A stretch of 64,000 bases of DNA from Psychromarinibacter halotolerans (GCF_029168315.1 NZ_JARGYD010000005.1:248001-312000), one strand, 5' to 3'; positions 1 through 8,769 are shown, counted from the stretch's first letter. A program made the numbers and translations. The notes: generated from the sequence alone by a model not told the origin.

Positions 1-362
<362 letters not shown>

Positions 363-381
363 TGGTCAGTCCCCCCTTTTC

Positions 382-1212
382 TTATTTCACCGCGCCGAAG
401 GTCAGGCCGCGGACAAGTTGTTTCTGGCTGAACCAGCCAAGGATCAGGATCGGCGCGATTGCCATTGTCGAGGCGGCCGAAAGTTTCGCGTAGAACAGCC
501 CTTCGGGGCTGGAGTAGCTGGCGATGAACGCGGTCAGCGGCGCGGCCCGGACGGTGGTCAGGTTGAGCGTCCAGAACGCTTCGTTCCACGCGAGGATGAT
601 GTTCAGCAGGACGGTCGAGGCGATGCCGGGCACGGCCATCGGTGTCAGCACGTACAGGATTTCCTCGCGCAGGCTGGCGCCGTCCATCCGCGCGGCTTCC
701 AGGATCTCGCCCGGGATTTCGCGGAAGTAGGTGTAAAGCATCCACACGATGATCGGCAGGTTGATCAGCGTCAGCACCACGATCAGCAGAATGTAGCTGT
801 CGAAGATGTTCAGCGTCCGGGCGATCAGCACGATCGGGAACAGCACGCCCACGGCGGGAAGCATCTTGGTCGACAGCATCCACAGCAGCACGTCCTTGGT
901 CCGACGGCCCGGCACGAAGGCCATCGACCATGCGGCGGGGACGGCGATGATGATGCCGAGGATCGTCGAGCCAACCGACAGCACCACCGAGTTCCACAGG
1001 AACCGCAGGTAGTTCGACCGTTCCTGCACGACGGTGTAGTTCTCGAGCGTCCAGTTGAAGAACAGGAAGCTGGGCGGATCGGCGATCGCCTCGGCCTCGG
1101 TCTTGAACGAGGTCAGAATGGTCCACAGGATCGGGAAGAAGATCAGCAGGCCGATGATCCATGCGGCGGCGGTGGTGATCGCCTTGCGGCGGGTGGTGAC
1201 AGCGCGGGCCAT
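382..1212 (-). CDS. smoG: Polyol/sugar ABC transporter permease, MalG-type (SmoG/MtlG-like)
   Basis: Inner-membrane permease of 276 residues, the usual size for the second permease of a carbohydrate (CUT1) importer. Six hydrophobic segments are visible, beginning with IIGLLIFFPILWTI near residue 20. The EAA loop that docks on the ATPase reads IPGEILEAARMDGAS at about residues 175-190. The C-terminus ends in QKQLVRGLTFGAVK, the QLVRGLTxGAVKG-type tail shared by MalG-family permeases. It lies 15 bases downstream of the first permease and is probably translated from the same transcript. The substrate is inferred (sorbitol, mannitol or a related polyol) from operon layout and overall resemblance to SmoG/MtlG, not from a specific substrate motif. 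Confidence 0.88.
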   Translation of the reverse strand: MARAVTTRRKAITTAAAWIIGLLIFFPILWTILTSFKTEAEAIADPPSFLFFNWTLENYTVVQERSNYLRFLWNSVVLSVGSTILGIIIAVPAAWSMAFVPGRRTKDVLLWMLSTKMLPAVGVLFPIVLIARTLNIFDSYILLIVVLTLINLPIIVWMLYTYFREIPGEILEAARMDGASLREEILYVLTPMAVPGIASTVLLNIILAWNEAFWTLNLTTVRAAPLTAFIASYSSPEGLFYAKLSAASTMAIAPILILGWFSQKQLVRGLTFGAVK

Positions 1213-1227
1213 GTCCGGTTCCTCCCC

Positions 1228-2094
1228 TTACTTGTCCAGGTTCTTGCCGACGATCCGCATCAGGAAGATCGCGATGATGTTGGCGAGGATGACGGCGATG
1301 ATACCGCCCGCCGAGCCAAGGCCGATGTTCTGGCTTTCCAGCACCCGCTGGTAGACCAGGTACGTCAGGGTCCGGGTGCCGAAGCCGCCCGAGGTGGTCA
1401 CGAAGATCTCGGCGAAGATCGACAGCAGGAAGATCGTCTGGATCAGGATCACCACGGTGATCGCGCGGGCGAGGTGCGGCAGGATGATGTAAAAGAACCG
1501 CGACAGAACCGGCGCGCCGTCCATCTCGGCGGCTTCAAGCTGCTCGCTGTCCAGCGACTGGATCGCCGTCAGCAGGATCAGCGTCGCGAAGGGCAGCCAC
1601 TGCCACGACACGATCAGGATGATCGAGAACAGCGGCGCCGCCGTCAGAAAGTCGAATGGTTCCAGCCCTAGGAACTCGAACCCGTAGGCGAACAGACCGT
1701 TCACCGGGTTCATGAACATGTTCTTCCAGACCAGCGCCGATACCGTGGGCATCACGAAGAACGGCGCGATCACAAGGATCCGCACGACGCCCTGTCCCCA
1801 AATCGGCTGGTCCAGCAGAAGCGCCAGAAGGATGCCCCCGATCACGGTGATCAGCAGGATGCCCCCGACCATGACAAGGGTGGTGATGACGCTGTCCATG
1901 AAGGACGAGGACGTGACGAACCGTTCGTAGTTCTGGAACCCGACGCAGCAGTCGAAGATGCCCCGCAGGGGGCGGTAATCGGTGAACGAGAACCAAAGGG
2001 TCAGGACCAGCGGGACGAGCATCCACCCCAGAAGGACGATCACCGCCGGGGCCATCATCATCCGGGCCGCGGATTTGGAATGCTGGGTTGCCAT
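1228..2094 (-). CDS. smoF: Polyol/sugar ABC transporter permease, MalF-type (SmoF-like)
   Basis: First permease of the CUT1 importer, 288 residues. I chose the start giving MATQHSKSAARMMMAP because a strong GGGGGAGGA ribosome site lies 6-7 bases upstream; the reading frame stays open further upstream, but that extension is a proline/arginine-rich low-complexity run. Six membrane segments follow, and the EAA loop reads EQLEAAEMDGAPVLSRFF near residue 195. The gene sits 229 bases after the binding-protein gene, and that gap is full of strong hairpins (see the entry at 2229-2307), so expression is probably lower than that of the binding protein. Family assignment is firm; the polyol substrate is inferred from context. 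Confidence 0.88.
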   Translation of the reverse strand: MATQHSKSAARMMMAPAVIVLLGWMLVPLVLTLWFSFTDYRPLRGIFDCCVGFQNYERFVTSSSFMDSVITTLVMVGGILLITVIGGILLALLLDQPIWGQGVVRILVIAPFFVMPTVSALVWKNMFMNPVNGLFAYGFEFLGLEPFDFLTAAPLFSIILIVSWQWLPFATLILLTAIQSLDSEQLEAAEMDGAPVLSRFFYIILPHLARAITVVILIQTIFLLSIFAEIFVTTSGGFGTRTLTYLVYQRVLESQNIGLGSAGGIIAVILANIIAIFLMRIVGKNLDK

Positions 2095-2228
2095 CTGCAG
2101 GTCCTCCCCCCTTTGCTGGCGCCTTCGGCGTGCCTGTCTGTCCGAAGATCTTGTCGTTATGTCCGGCGATGGGTCCGAAAGCCGGGCCCGCGCTATGGGC
2201 CGAAGCCCGGTCCGGTCGGCGCTTGGCG

Positions 2229-2307
2229 GTCGCCCCGCGAAAGGTGCGCGGGCGGGGCGACGGCGAAACGTGGCCGGGGGGGGAGGGGGCGTCGATGCGC
2301 CCCCTCC
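2229..2307 (-). promoter_or_regulatory. Two strong intercistronic hairpins between binding-protein and permease genes
   Basis: Two perfect ten-base inverted repeats lie in the gap after the binding-protein stop codon. One has arms GGAGGGGGCG and CGCCCCCTCC with a six-base loop (2282-2307); the other has arms GTCGCCCCGC and GCGGGGCGAC (2229-2261). Neither is followed by a T run, so they look more like mRNA 3'-end stabilisers or leaky terminators that raise binding-protein output over the permeases than full terminators. The role is an inference; the base pairing is read directly. Confidence 0.6.
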
Positions 2308-2323
2308 GGTGGTTTCGAGGGTG

Positions 2324-3640
2324 TCAGCGGTAGCCGGCGGCTTCCATCTCGTCCGTGGCCAAGGCCTGAGCCGCTTCAAGCGCCTCTTCGGCGGACTGCT
2401 GGCCGGCGAGTGCTGCCGAGAATTCCTGACCGACGAGCGTGCCGAGACCGGCGAACTCGGGGATCGCGACGAACTGGACGCCGGTGTAGGGCACCGGGTC
2501 GACGGTCGGCGAGGTCGGATCGGCCGCATTGATCGACTGCAGCGTCATCTCGGCGAAGGGCGCCGCGTCAAGGTACTCGGGGTTCTCGTACAGCGAGGTC
2601 CGGGTGCCCGGCGGGACGTTGGCCCAGCCTTCGTTCTCGGCCACCAGTTCGGTGTAAGCCTTGGACGTGGCCCATGCGACGAACTCTTTCGCGGCTTCCG
2701 GCGCGTCGGTGCCCGCCGGGATCGCCAGCGACCAAGCCCACAGCCAGTTGCCCCGCTTGCCAAGGCCGTTGTCGGGCGCAAGGGCGAAGCCGACGCTGTC
2801 GGCGACGGTCGAGTCGTTGGGGTTGGTCACGAAGGACGCGGCGACGGTGGCGTCGATCCACATACCGCACTTGCCTTGCTGGAACAGCGCGAGGTTCTCG
2901 TTGAAGCCGTTGTTCGCGGCGCCCGGAGGACCGTAGTTGGTCAGCAGGTCAAGGTAGAAGTCGACGGTGTTGGCCCAGGCTTCGCTGTCGAATTGCGGTG
3001 CCCAGTCCTCGTCGAACCAGCGTGCGCCGAAGCTGTTGGACATGGCGGTCAGGAACGCCATGTTCTCGCCCCAGCCGGCCTTGCCGCGCAGGCAGATGCC
3101 GTAAACTTCGTTTTCTTCGTCGGTCATCGCCGCCGCGGCTTCTTTGATGAAGTCCCAAGTGGGGGCTTCGGGCATTTCCATACCCGCCGCTTCCATCAGG
3201 TCGGTGCGGTACATCACCATCGAGCTTTCGCCGTAGAACGGTGCGGCATACAGGGTGCCGTCGACGGTCAGGCCGCCGCGGATCGCGGGCAGTAGGTCGT
3301 CGGCGTCCCAGTCTTCCGGCAGGTCGTCAAGGCTGACCAGCCAGTCCTGCGCGCCCCAGATCGGAACCTCGTAGGTGCCGATGGTCATGACGTCGAACTG
3401 GCCACCGTTGGTCGAGATGTCGGTGGTCACGCGCTGGCGCAGCACGTTTTCTTCCAGCGTCACCCATTCCACGGTGATGCCGGGATGTTCGGCGGTGAAT
3501 TCGTCGGTCAGGCCCTGCATGCGGATCATGTCGCCGTTGTTCACGGTGGCGATCGTGATCGTGGTGTCCTGCGCGGTGGCAGCGAAGCCGATGGCGGTCA
3601 GGGCAGTGGCGCCCATGAGGGCGCGAATGGTCTTGGTCAT
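2324..3640 (-). CDS. smoE: Polyol/sugar ABC transporter periplasmic binding protein (SmoE-like)
   Basis: Extracellular solute-binding protein (family 1) of 438 residues. The start MTKTIRALMGATALTAIGFAA gives a classical Sec signal peptide cleaved near TAQ-DTT, and GGGAGGAC lies 5 bases upstream of the ATG; an upstream in-frame start would put residues in front of the signal peptide. The mature part contains GQFDVMTIGTYEVPIWG and LYAAPFYGESSMVMYR, typical of the polyol-binding subfamily. It captures substrate in the periplasm and passes it to the SmoF/SmoG channel. It is the first transporter gene after the SorC regulator, separated by 164 bases that should hold the promoter and operator. The polyol specificity is inferred from similarity and operon order. 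Confidence 0.88.
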   Translation of the reverse strand: MTKTIRALMGATALTAIGFAATAQDTTITIATVNNGDMIRMQGLTDEFTAEHPGITVEWVTLEENVLRQRVTTDISTNGGQFDVMTIGTYEVPIWGAQDWLVSLDDLPEDWDADDLLPAIRGGLTVDGTLYAAPFYGESSMVMYRTDLMEAAGMEMPEAPTWDFIKEAAAAMTDEENEVYGICLRGKAGWGENMAFLTAMSNSFGARWFDEDWAPQFDSEAWANTVDFYLDLLTNYGPPGAANNGFNENLALFQQGKCGMWIDATVAASFVTNPNDSTVADSVGFALAPDNGLGKRGNWLWAWSLAIPAGTDAPEAAKEFVAWATSKAYTELVAENEGWANVPPGTRTSLYENPEYLDAAPFAEMTLQSINAADPTSPTVDPVPYTGVQFVAIPEFAGLGTLVGQEFSAALAGQQSAEEALEAAQALATDEMEAAGYR

Positions 3641-3702
3641 GGATGTCCTCCCAAACTGAGCAATTGCCAAGCTCACGGGCAAAAATTCAGTTAATGACGC
3701 GA

Positions 3703-3714
3703 TCTGTCAACAGA
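3703..3714. promoter_or_regulatory. Candidate operator: short inverted repeat upstream of smoE-like gene
   Basis: TCTGT-CA-ACAGA is a perfect five-base inverted repeat, about 63 bases upstream of the binding-protein start and downstream of the SorC-family regulator gene. It is the best dyad I could find in this 164-base gap and is a candidate binding site for the regulator, but it is short enough to be chance. Confidence 0.3.
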
Positions 3715-3804
3715 CATTCGTCGCTGCGCTGCGGCGGCGCTGCGGATGGTCCATCATAAGTCTTTGATTTTGGGTTGAATTGAGGGGTGGTCGCGCGCCT
3801 GGGT

Positions 3805-4746
3805 TCAGGCTGTTAGCGCAACCGCCGTTTCCTCGTCCGTGATCAGGCCGTTTACCAAACGCCCGTCCAACGCCGCTCGAATCGCGCCGACCTTCTCGGG
3901 CCCGTGGGCCGCCGCGATGGTGGGAAACCCGGGGTTCGGGCCAAGGTCGGCACTGCTGACCCGGTCGTTGATCTCGTCGTCCAGCAGCCGCCCGGCGGCA
4001 TCGTAGACGTAGCCCACGATCTCGCCCGCGGCGCCTTTGCCAAGCAGCCGCTGCTGCTCGTCGCGGGTGATGAATCCATCCATGACAAGCGGCGCCGTCT
4101 CGGTGATCGACCCCACCCCGACGAAGCGCACGTCCGTCCGGGCCGACAGGTCGCGCGGCGCGCGGATCATCTTCTGGCTGAGAAGCGCGTCCCGTTCCTG
4201 CCGCGAGGCGGCGATCACCGGAAGCGGGATCGGAAAGGTCGGGGCGGACACCTTGTCGGCGATGGTGAACAGCACGTTGTAATAGGCGGTCGAGCCGTCC
4301 TGTGTCACGTTGCCGGTCAACGAGACGATGCGATGCTGCGGGCAATCGAGATGCGGCAGGTGTTCGACCGCCGCGCGCAGGGTCCGCCCTGTACCTAGCC
4401 CGATGATCGTCGGGTCCTCGCGCATCAGCCAGCGCTCAAGGTGGTCGCCGGTCGCATGGCTGACGGCCAGCCCGGAATCCTCGACCGAATGCAGCGAGGG
4501 CACGACCTCGCAGGTGTCCAGCCCGTAGGTGTCGCGCAGGGCGCGGGCAAGTTCGAGGCATCGCGCGATGGGATGGTCGATGCGGACCTTCACCAGTCCC
4601 GCCGACAGCGCCTGCGACACCAGCCGCTGCGCGGACTGGCGCGAGATTCCCATGATCTGCGCGATTTCATCCTGCTTCAGCCCGCCGACATAGGCCAGCC
4701 AAGCGGCGCGCGCCGCGTCGTCCAATCGTCGCTCGGTCGATGCCAT
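3805..4746 (-). CDS. smoC: SorC/DeoR-type sugar-binding transcriptional regulator
   Basis: Regulator of 313 residues. The N-terminal helix-turn-helix lies at about residues 24-52 (KQDEIAQIMGISRQSAQRLV), followed by a sugar-binding domain related to NagB/RpiA-type sugar-phosphate isomerases (IIGLGTGRTLRAAVEHL, VGVGSITETAPLVMDGFIT, GEIVGYVYDAAGR). Members bind a phosphorylated sugar or polyol effector and control the adjacent uptake operon. It is transcribed in the same direction as the transporter and lies immediately upstream, as smoC does in Rhodobacter. The product family is clear; the symbol is given by analogy of gene order. Confidence 0.82.
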   Translation of the reverse strand: MASTERRLDDAARAAWLAYVGGLKQDEIAQIMGISRQSAQRLVSQALSAGLVKVRIDHPIARCLELARALRDTYGLDTCEVVPSLHSVEDSGLAVSHATGDHLERWLMREDPTIIGLGTGRTLRAAVEHLPHLDCPQHRIVSLTGNVTQDGSTAYYNVLFTIADKVSAPTFPIPLPVIAASRQERDALLSQKMIRAPRDLSARTDVRFVGVGSITETAPLVMDGFITRDEQQRLLGKGAAGEIVGYVYDAAGRLLDDEINDRVSSADLGPNPGFPTIAAAHGPEKVGAIRAALDGRLVNGLITDEETAVALTA

Positions 4747-4818
4747 CGGGCGGCCGCCCCTTTTCAGTGCCTTGGCGCATCGTGCGAAGGTGCGCGCGGT
4801 TTGGCAAGGGGGCAGGGA

Positions 4819-4868
4819 ACGCCCCTGCGGGGCGTGCCTCCGGCGGGGATATTTGAAGACAGAAGAAG
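4819..4868. repeat. Short GC-rich hairpin followed by a CCTCCGGCGGGGATATTT element
   Basis: ACGCCCC-TGC-GGGGCGT forms a perfect seven-base hairpin (4819-4835), followed directly by GCCTCCGGCGGGGATATTTG (from 4836) and an AGAAGAAG tail. I recall near-identical CTCCGGCGGG-GATATTT tails after genes in many Rhodobacterales genomes, so this is probably a dispersed intergenic repeat and a lineage marker. No second copy was noticed in this window. Confidence 0.4.
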
Positions 4869-4885
4869 CGGGCCGGGGAAGGTGG

Positions 4886-5518
4886 TCAGGTCAGTGCCTT
4901 GGCCCAGGCGGCGGCGCGCGCGGCCATCGTGGCCATGTGGTCGGCGGCGGACAGCCCGGTCACGCGTTTGCGCGGCTTCAGATCGTGGTCGCCGTCTTCG
5001 AGCCAGAGAATCTGGACTGCTGGCGACAGCGCGTAGCCCGGCACCTCGTCCGCGGTGCCGAACGGATCGCGCGTGCCCTGCACGATGAGCGTCGGGCAGG
5101 TCAGCGTTTCAAGGTGTGCCGTGCGCAGCGTGTCGGGTTTCGCGGGCGGGTGGAACGGGTAGCCAAGGCACAGGACGCCCGCTATGCGGCCGCTTGCGTG
5201 AAGCTCGTCGCCCAGCATGGACGCCACGCGGCCGCCCATCGACTTGCCGCCGATCACCAGCGGACCCGGGGGCAGGGCGTCGACGGCGGCGCGGTATTCA
5301 TCCAGCAGCCGGTCGGCGCGGGGCGGGGGGCGGCGGCTTCCACCAGCGCGGCGGGCGGCCATGTAGGCGAATTCGAACCGGGCGACGGCCAGCCCCTCTG
5401 CCGCCAGCGCCTGCGCCGCCGCGGTCATGGCGGGGCTGTCCATCGCCGCGCCTGCGCCATGGGCCAGCAGCATGGTCAGGGGTGCATCGTCGGGGCCGTC
5501 CCGAAGAAAGTCTGTCAT
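4886..5518 (-). CDS. Small alpha/beta hydrolase (KANL3/Tex30-like family)
   Basis: Cytoplasmic alpha/beta hydrolase of 210 residues. The start giving MTDFLRDGPDDAPLTMLLAHGAG is chosen because GCAGGAGG precedes it; the longer version adds an arginine-rich run. Visible motifs are the HGAG oxyanion strand near residue 20, the nucleophile elbow GGKSMGGRV (Ser) at about residue 92, the acid in IVQGTRDPFGT and the catalytic His in EDGDHDLKP. This matches the family of dienelactone-hydrolase-like proteins annotated as KANL3/Tex30 hydrolases. Substrate unknown. It lies downstream of the RTX gene on the same strand but beyond a stem-loop, so co-transcription is uncertain. Confidence 0.75.
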   Translation of the reverse strand: MTDFLRDGPDDAPLTMLLAHGAGAAMDSPAMTAAAQALAAEGLAVARFEFAYMAARRAGGSRRPPPRADRLLDEYRAAVDALPPGPLVIGGKSMGGRVASMLGDELHASGRIAGVLCLGYPFHPPAKPDTLRTAHLETLTCPTLIVQGTRDPFGTADEVPGYALSPAVQILWLEDGDHDLKPRKRVTGLSAADHMATMAARAAAWAKALT

Positions 5519-5551
5519 CGCGGCCTCCTGCCGATCCGTCGCCGCGAAGCT

Positions 5552-5573
5552 GCGCCGGCGGCACCGCCGGCGC
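5552..5573 (-). terminator. GC-rich stem-loop just after the RTX gene
   Basis: GCGCCGGCGG-CA-CCGCCGGCGC is a perfect ten-base inverted repeat starting 7 bases after the RTX gene stop codon (minus strand). There is no T run, so it may act as a weak or factor-dependent terminator or an mRNA 3'-end barrier. Confidence 0.45.
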
Positions 5574-5579
5574 AAGGGG

Positions 5580-7640
5580 TCAGAGGAACAACTCTTCCGC
5601 CGTGACGCCCGCCAGCAGCAACTGCTCGCCCAGAGCCGAGGTGATCAGCAGGCTGTCGTCGCTGTCGTAGACGGTCGCAGTAAAGTCGAAGCCGTCGCCC
5701 GGCGTCCCGCCCGTGCGAAAGGTATCGAAGGCCGTCTGGAACCGTCCCTCGGTATCACTGTTGAACACCAGCCGGTCGCCTTCGGACAGGTCGAAATCCA
5801 GCACGACGTTCTGGCCCTTCGTGCCGACGAACGTGTCCGCGCCCGCGTGCCCGGTCAGCAGATCAGTGCCGTCGCCGCCCACCAGCGTGTCGTCGCCATA
5901 GCCGCCGTGCAAAAAATCGTCGCCGTCCTCGCCCAGCACCAGATCGTCGCCGTGCATCCCAAGCAGCCGGTCGTCCCCGTCCGCGCCTTCCAGCCGGTTG
6001 TCGCCCGCGTTGCCCATCATGTGGTTGTTCATCCCGTTGCCCACCGCGTCGATGTCGTCGGTGCCGGTCAGAGTTAGGGCGTTCAGGTCGGCGCCCATCC
6101 GCGCCGAGACGTCGCTGTATTCGCGTTCCCAGCCCGCGGTGCCTGTCAGCTCGGTCATCCCGGCGCCACCCGTCGATGCGAAAAGGGGCGTGACCGACAT
6201 GCCGGTCGTCCCGAGATCGTCCACCGCGATCCGGTCGTCGCCGAAAACGATGTACTCGACGTCGATCATCCACGTTTCGCCATAGGTGCCGCTGACCACC
6301 AGCGTCGACCCGAACCACTCGGTCGCGTGCTCTGCGAGGTCGCCCGCGAAATACACCGTGTCCGTTCCTTGGTCGCCGAGGACGGTGTCGTCGCCGCCGG
6401 ACGCGTACAGAACGTCGTGGCCCGATCCGAGCGAAACCATGTCGTCGCCCGCACCGGTATAGACCGTGTCCGACGACTTGCGGGTCGAGATGACCGCGCC
6501 CGCGTCCGAGGCGTAGACAAGATCAGACCGCACGGTGCCCGACACCTGTTCGAAGATGACCGTATTAGCGTCCGGGTCGGTGGGCGCGCCATAGCTTTCG
6601 CCCTCGTTGAAAAACAGGGTCGAGCCCATGTATTTCACTTCGTCGCCGGTCCGGAGCGAGGTGTGGACGATCACCGTGTTGTCGTGATCCAGGCCGCCGT
6701 GGAAGTTGATGTCGCGATTGGTGTAGTCGACCTCGACATGGTTGCCGCTTGCGCTGGTGTAGCTTGCGAACAGCACGGCGTGGCGGGTGTCTGTGATCTC
6801 CAGCCCGGTCAGGGTGCTGTCGTAAACATCGCGAATCCAGACGCCATAGCCGTTGCCCTCGGTGCCCTTGTTGTGGCTGCCATCGACGGTCAGACCGGTC
6901 ACCGTGACCTCGCGGCTGTCGGCCAGCGTCAGCCCGTGCGAAGCGGCGTCCTCGATTGTGACGTCGGAAATGGTGGTGCCGCTTGTGCCTGCCACCAGCA
7001 CCATCGACGCGCCTTTCACCGACCAGATCGTGTTCGAAAAATCCGAAGCGTCCGGCGTGCCCCAGTCCCCGCGCAAGGTGAAACCGCCGATCGTGACGTC
7101 TTCGACGATCACCCGTTCCTGCACCTCTGTCAGGGCTGGATCGAAATCGAAGTTTAGGGGCGCCGTCAGGGTGATGGTGTCGCCGTCGACCGATGCGACC
7201 TCGACCAGCATGGTGGTCAGGTCCTTGTCCTTGCGCCAAGCGTCGTCGCCGATGGCGTCGAACAGGGCGTCGGTGTTGTCCTGCGTCAGGTACAGGAAAT
7301 CACCGGCCTGCACGTCGTGCCCTTCGGCCAGCGATATGACCGTGTCGCCCTCGGGCGCGGGGGCGGCAAGAACATAGGTGTCCACCAGTTCCGGTTCGTG
7401 CAGTGCGTGCCCGATCTGGATCGCTGGTGCATCGCCAAGCGCCGGGTCGGCGATGATGATCGTCTCTTCGCTGCCCGCGCCCACCAGCGTGATGTCGCTT
7501 CGGGTGATGGTGACGGTCTGCGTGAAGGTGAAGGTCCCGGCTGTCAGTCGAATCTCTGATCCTGAGGGCGCGGAGTCGATGATGGCCTGCAGATCATTGG
7601 CAGATGTGTCTGGCCCGACCGTGATGGTGGTTTCTGTCAT
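5580..7640 (-). CDS. Secreted beta-helix protein with RTX calcium-binding repeats (candidate polysaccharide-modifying enzyme)
   Basis: Protein of 686 residues in two parts. Residues 1 to about 370 form a right-handed parallel beta-helix that opens like pectate-lyase/epimerase proteins (ANDLQAIIDSAPSGSEIRLT) and contains helix rungs such as GNGYGVWIRDVYDSTLTG. Two blocks of hemolysin-type nonapeptides follow (GAGDDMVSLGSGHDVLY; GDDRLLGMHGDDLVLG). There is no N-terminal signal peptide, and the protein ends in hydrophobic ELFL, as expected for a type I secretion substrate; no secretion genes are present here. The architecture recalls extracellular mannuronan C5-epimerases, but the catalytic YG-x-DPH-D/E motif of AlgE-type epimerases is not visible. 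It sits divergent to the exopolysaccharide locus, so a role in polymer binding, cleavage or modification is an inference. It could also be an adhesin. Confidence 0.7.
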   Translation of the reverse strand: MTETTITVGPDTSANDLQAIIDSAPSGSEIRLTAGTFTFTQTVTITRSDITLVGAGSEETIIIADPALGDAPAIQIGHALHEPELVDTYVLAAPAPEGDTVISLAEGHDVQAGDFLYLTQDNTDALFDAIGDDAWRKDKDLTTMLVEVASVDGDTITLTAPLNFDFDPALTEVQERVIVEDVTIGGFTLRGDWGTPDASDFSNTIWSVKGASMVLVAGTSGTTISDVTIEDAASHGLTLADSREVTVTGLTVDGSHNKGTEGNGYGVWIRDVYDSTLTGLEITDTRHAVLFASYTSASGNHVEVDYTNRDINFHGGLDHDNTVIVHTSLRTGDEVKYMGSTLFFNEGESYGAPTDPDANTVIFEQVSGTVRSDLVYASDAGAVISTRKSSDTVYTGAGDDMVSLGSGHDVLYASGGDDTVLGDQGTDTVYFAGDLAEHATEWFGSTLVVSGTYGETWMIDVEYIVFGDDRIAVDDLGTTGMSVTPLFASTGGAGMTELTGTAGWEREYSDVSARMGADLNALTLTGTDDIDAVGNGMNNHMMGNAGDNRLEGADGDDRLLGMHGDDLVLGEDGDDFLHGGYGDDTLVGGDGTDLLTGHAGADTFVGTKGQNVVLDFDLSEGDRLVFNSDTEGRFQTAFDTFRTGGTPGDGFDFTATVYDSDDSLLITSALGEQLLLAGVTAEELFL

Positions 7641-8061
7641 GTCACTGTCCGTGTTGGAGGGGGAATCATCTTAAAGTTGTGTTACGCGGCAGTGCAGAAA
7701 TTGTGAATCAATCGGCATGAAACTGTGGCAGTGGGCGAAGAAATGCCTAGCTGCGCCCAATTTGCCATCGGTCGGTGGTCAAAAGCTGCGCCTTGGTGCA
7801 GCTTTCGGGCCAAGGGCGTCATTCGCTATTGGTTCTTGACCTTATGCGACTGACGATCAGTTCTATCACACAGATGCCGAGCTGGGGCCACCTGCATCGA
7901 ACGACGAAAGGTTATCGTAATGCGGACGGCGCAGGTGCGTCGTTCTGGGAAAGGGGACGGCGCGCTTTGGTCGGGCGCGACGGGATCCGGACCCGGCGTA
8001 AGTGGTACGCGGTTTTACAACCTTAGGGAGGGTAAACAGGTGGTTTCCGGAAGGACCAGGT
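7641..8061. promoter_or_regulatory. Divergent intergenic leader between RTX gene and LuxR-type regulator
   Basis: No convincing gene is seen in these 421 bases. The region must hold the divergent promoters of the RTX protein and of the LuxR-type regulator. It contains a small hairpin AGCTGC/GCAGCT (7784-7803) and two overlapping complementary pairs: CACCTGC (7889-7895) with GCAGGTG (7931-7937), and GAACGACG (7899-7906) with CGTCGTTC (7938-7945). These two stems interleave rather than nest, so they are mutually exclusive or partial. Such a long leader may respond to environmental signals, but no known riboswitch is recognised. Confidence 0.5.
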
Positions 8062-8769
8062 ATGGCAATACAGCGTCAGATCGCGCCGACCAGCGCTGTC
8101 GCGAACGACGGACAGGACCCCGCGCAGGGCGCCGTCAGACACATCATCTTTTTCGACAAGAACCCGGCATTCTGCGAGATGCTGGCTCAGCAGCTTTCGC
8201 ACCCCGGCACGTTCCGATGTCACGGGCACTCTGCCGATACGGATTTGTTGAAATCCGTCAGGTCCCTGTCTCCGGATTTGCTTGTGGTCGATCCGGTTCA
8301 TCTGGACCTCAACCACGCGCATGACCTGTCCGATTTCACCCGCTCGGTGAAGGCGGCCTGTCCGGCGACCCGGATCATCGCCTACAGCTTCGAGGTGTCG
8401 CCCAAAAGCGCGCGCGCGACGCTGGAGGCGGGGTTCCTTGGATGTCTGTCGAAATCCTCCAATCTCAGTCGTCTTGAGCTGGCCATCGCCGCGGTGCTGG
8501 ACGGCGGCATGTTCTTCGATCAGGAGTTCGGCGCGCAGCTGCGTCCGCTGCTGAACGGGGACGAAGAGAAGGACGAGATCCTAAGCGAGAGAGAGAAGGA
8601 AGTCCTTGTCATGATCGCACGAGGACACGGGGCAAAGCAGATCGCTTACGAGTTGAAGATCAGCACCAAGACCGTCGATACCTACAAGGCGCGGGCGGTT
8701 CAGAAGCTTGGCCTAGGCAGCCGCGCGCAGCTGGTGGAATACGTCATCGACAACGGTTGGATCGCCTGA
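8062..8769 (+). CDS. Response regulator with LuxR/NarL-type HTH
   Basis: Regulator of 235 residues using the ATG preceded by GGAAGGACCAGG; an earlier in-frame GTG would add 20 residues with no good ribosome site. Residues about 30-150 form a receiver-like domain (HIIFFDKNPAFCEML; probable phospho-acceptor Asp in LLVVDPVHLD; Ser in AYSFEVS; Lys in GCLSKSS). The acidic pocket has FDKN where a DD pair is usual, so phosphorylation is likely but not certain. The C-terminal NarL/LuxR helix-turn-helix reads LSEREKEVLVMIARGHGAKQ then STKTVDTYKARAVQKL. It is the first gene before the exopolysaccharide operon, separated from it by a terminator and a 15-base palindrome, so it is the obvious candidate controller of the operon and perhaps of the RTX gene. 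No sensor kinase is encoded here. Confidence 0.8.
   Translation: MAIQRQIAPTSAVANDGQDPAQGAVRHIIFFDKNPAFCEMLAQQLSHPGTFRCHGHSADTDLLKSVRSLSPDLLVVDPVHLDLNHAHDLSDFTRSVKAACPATRIIAYSFEVSPKSARATLEAGFLGCLSKSSNLSRLELAIAAVLDGGMFFDQEFGAQLRPLLNGDEEKDEILSEREKEVLVMIARGHGAKQIAYELKISTKTVDTYKARAVQKLGLGSRAQLVEYVIDNGWIA

Noticed and set aside
7640..7674. Possibility that the RTX gene starts further upstream
   Set aside because: The ATG at 7640 is preceded by a purine-rich site (GGAGG region read on the minus strand is weak) and no in-frame family-like sequence is seen upstream; the chosen start gives the expected beta-helix opening.
7775..8026. Possible 83-residue gene in the leader of the LuxR-type regulator
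   Set aside because: No ribosome site, no recognisable fold, and it overlaps the predicted structured leader.
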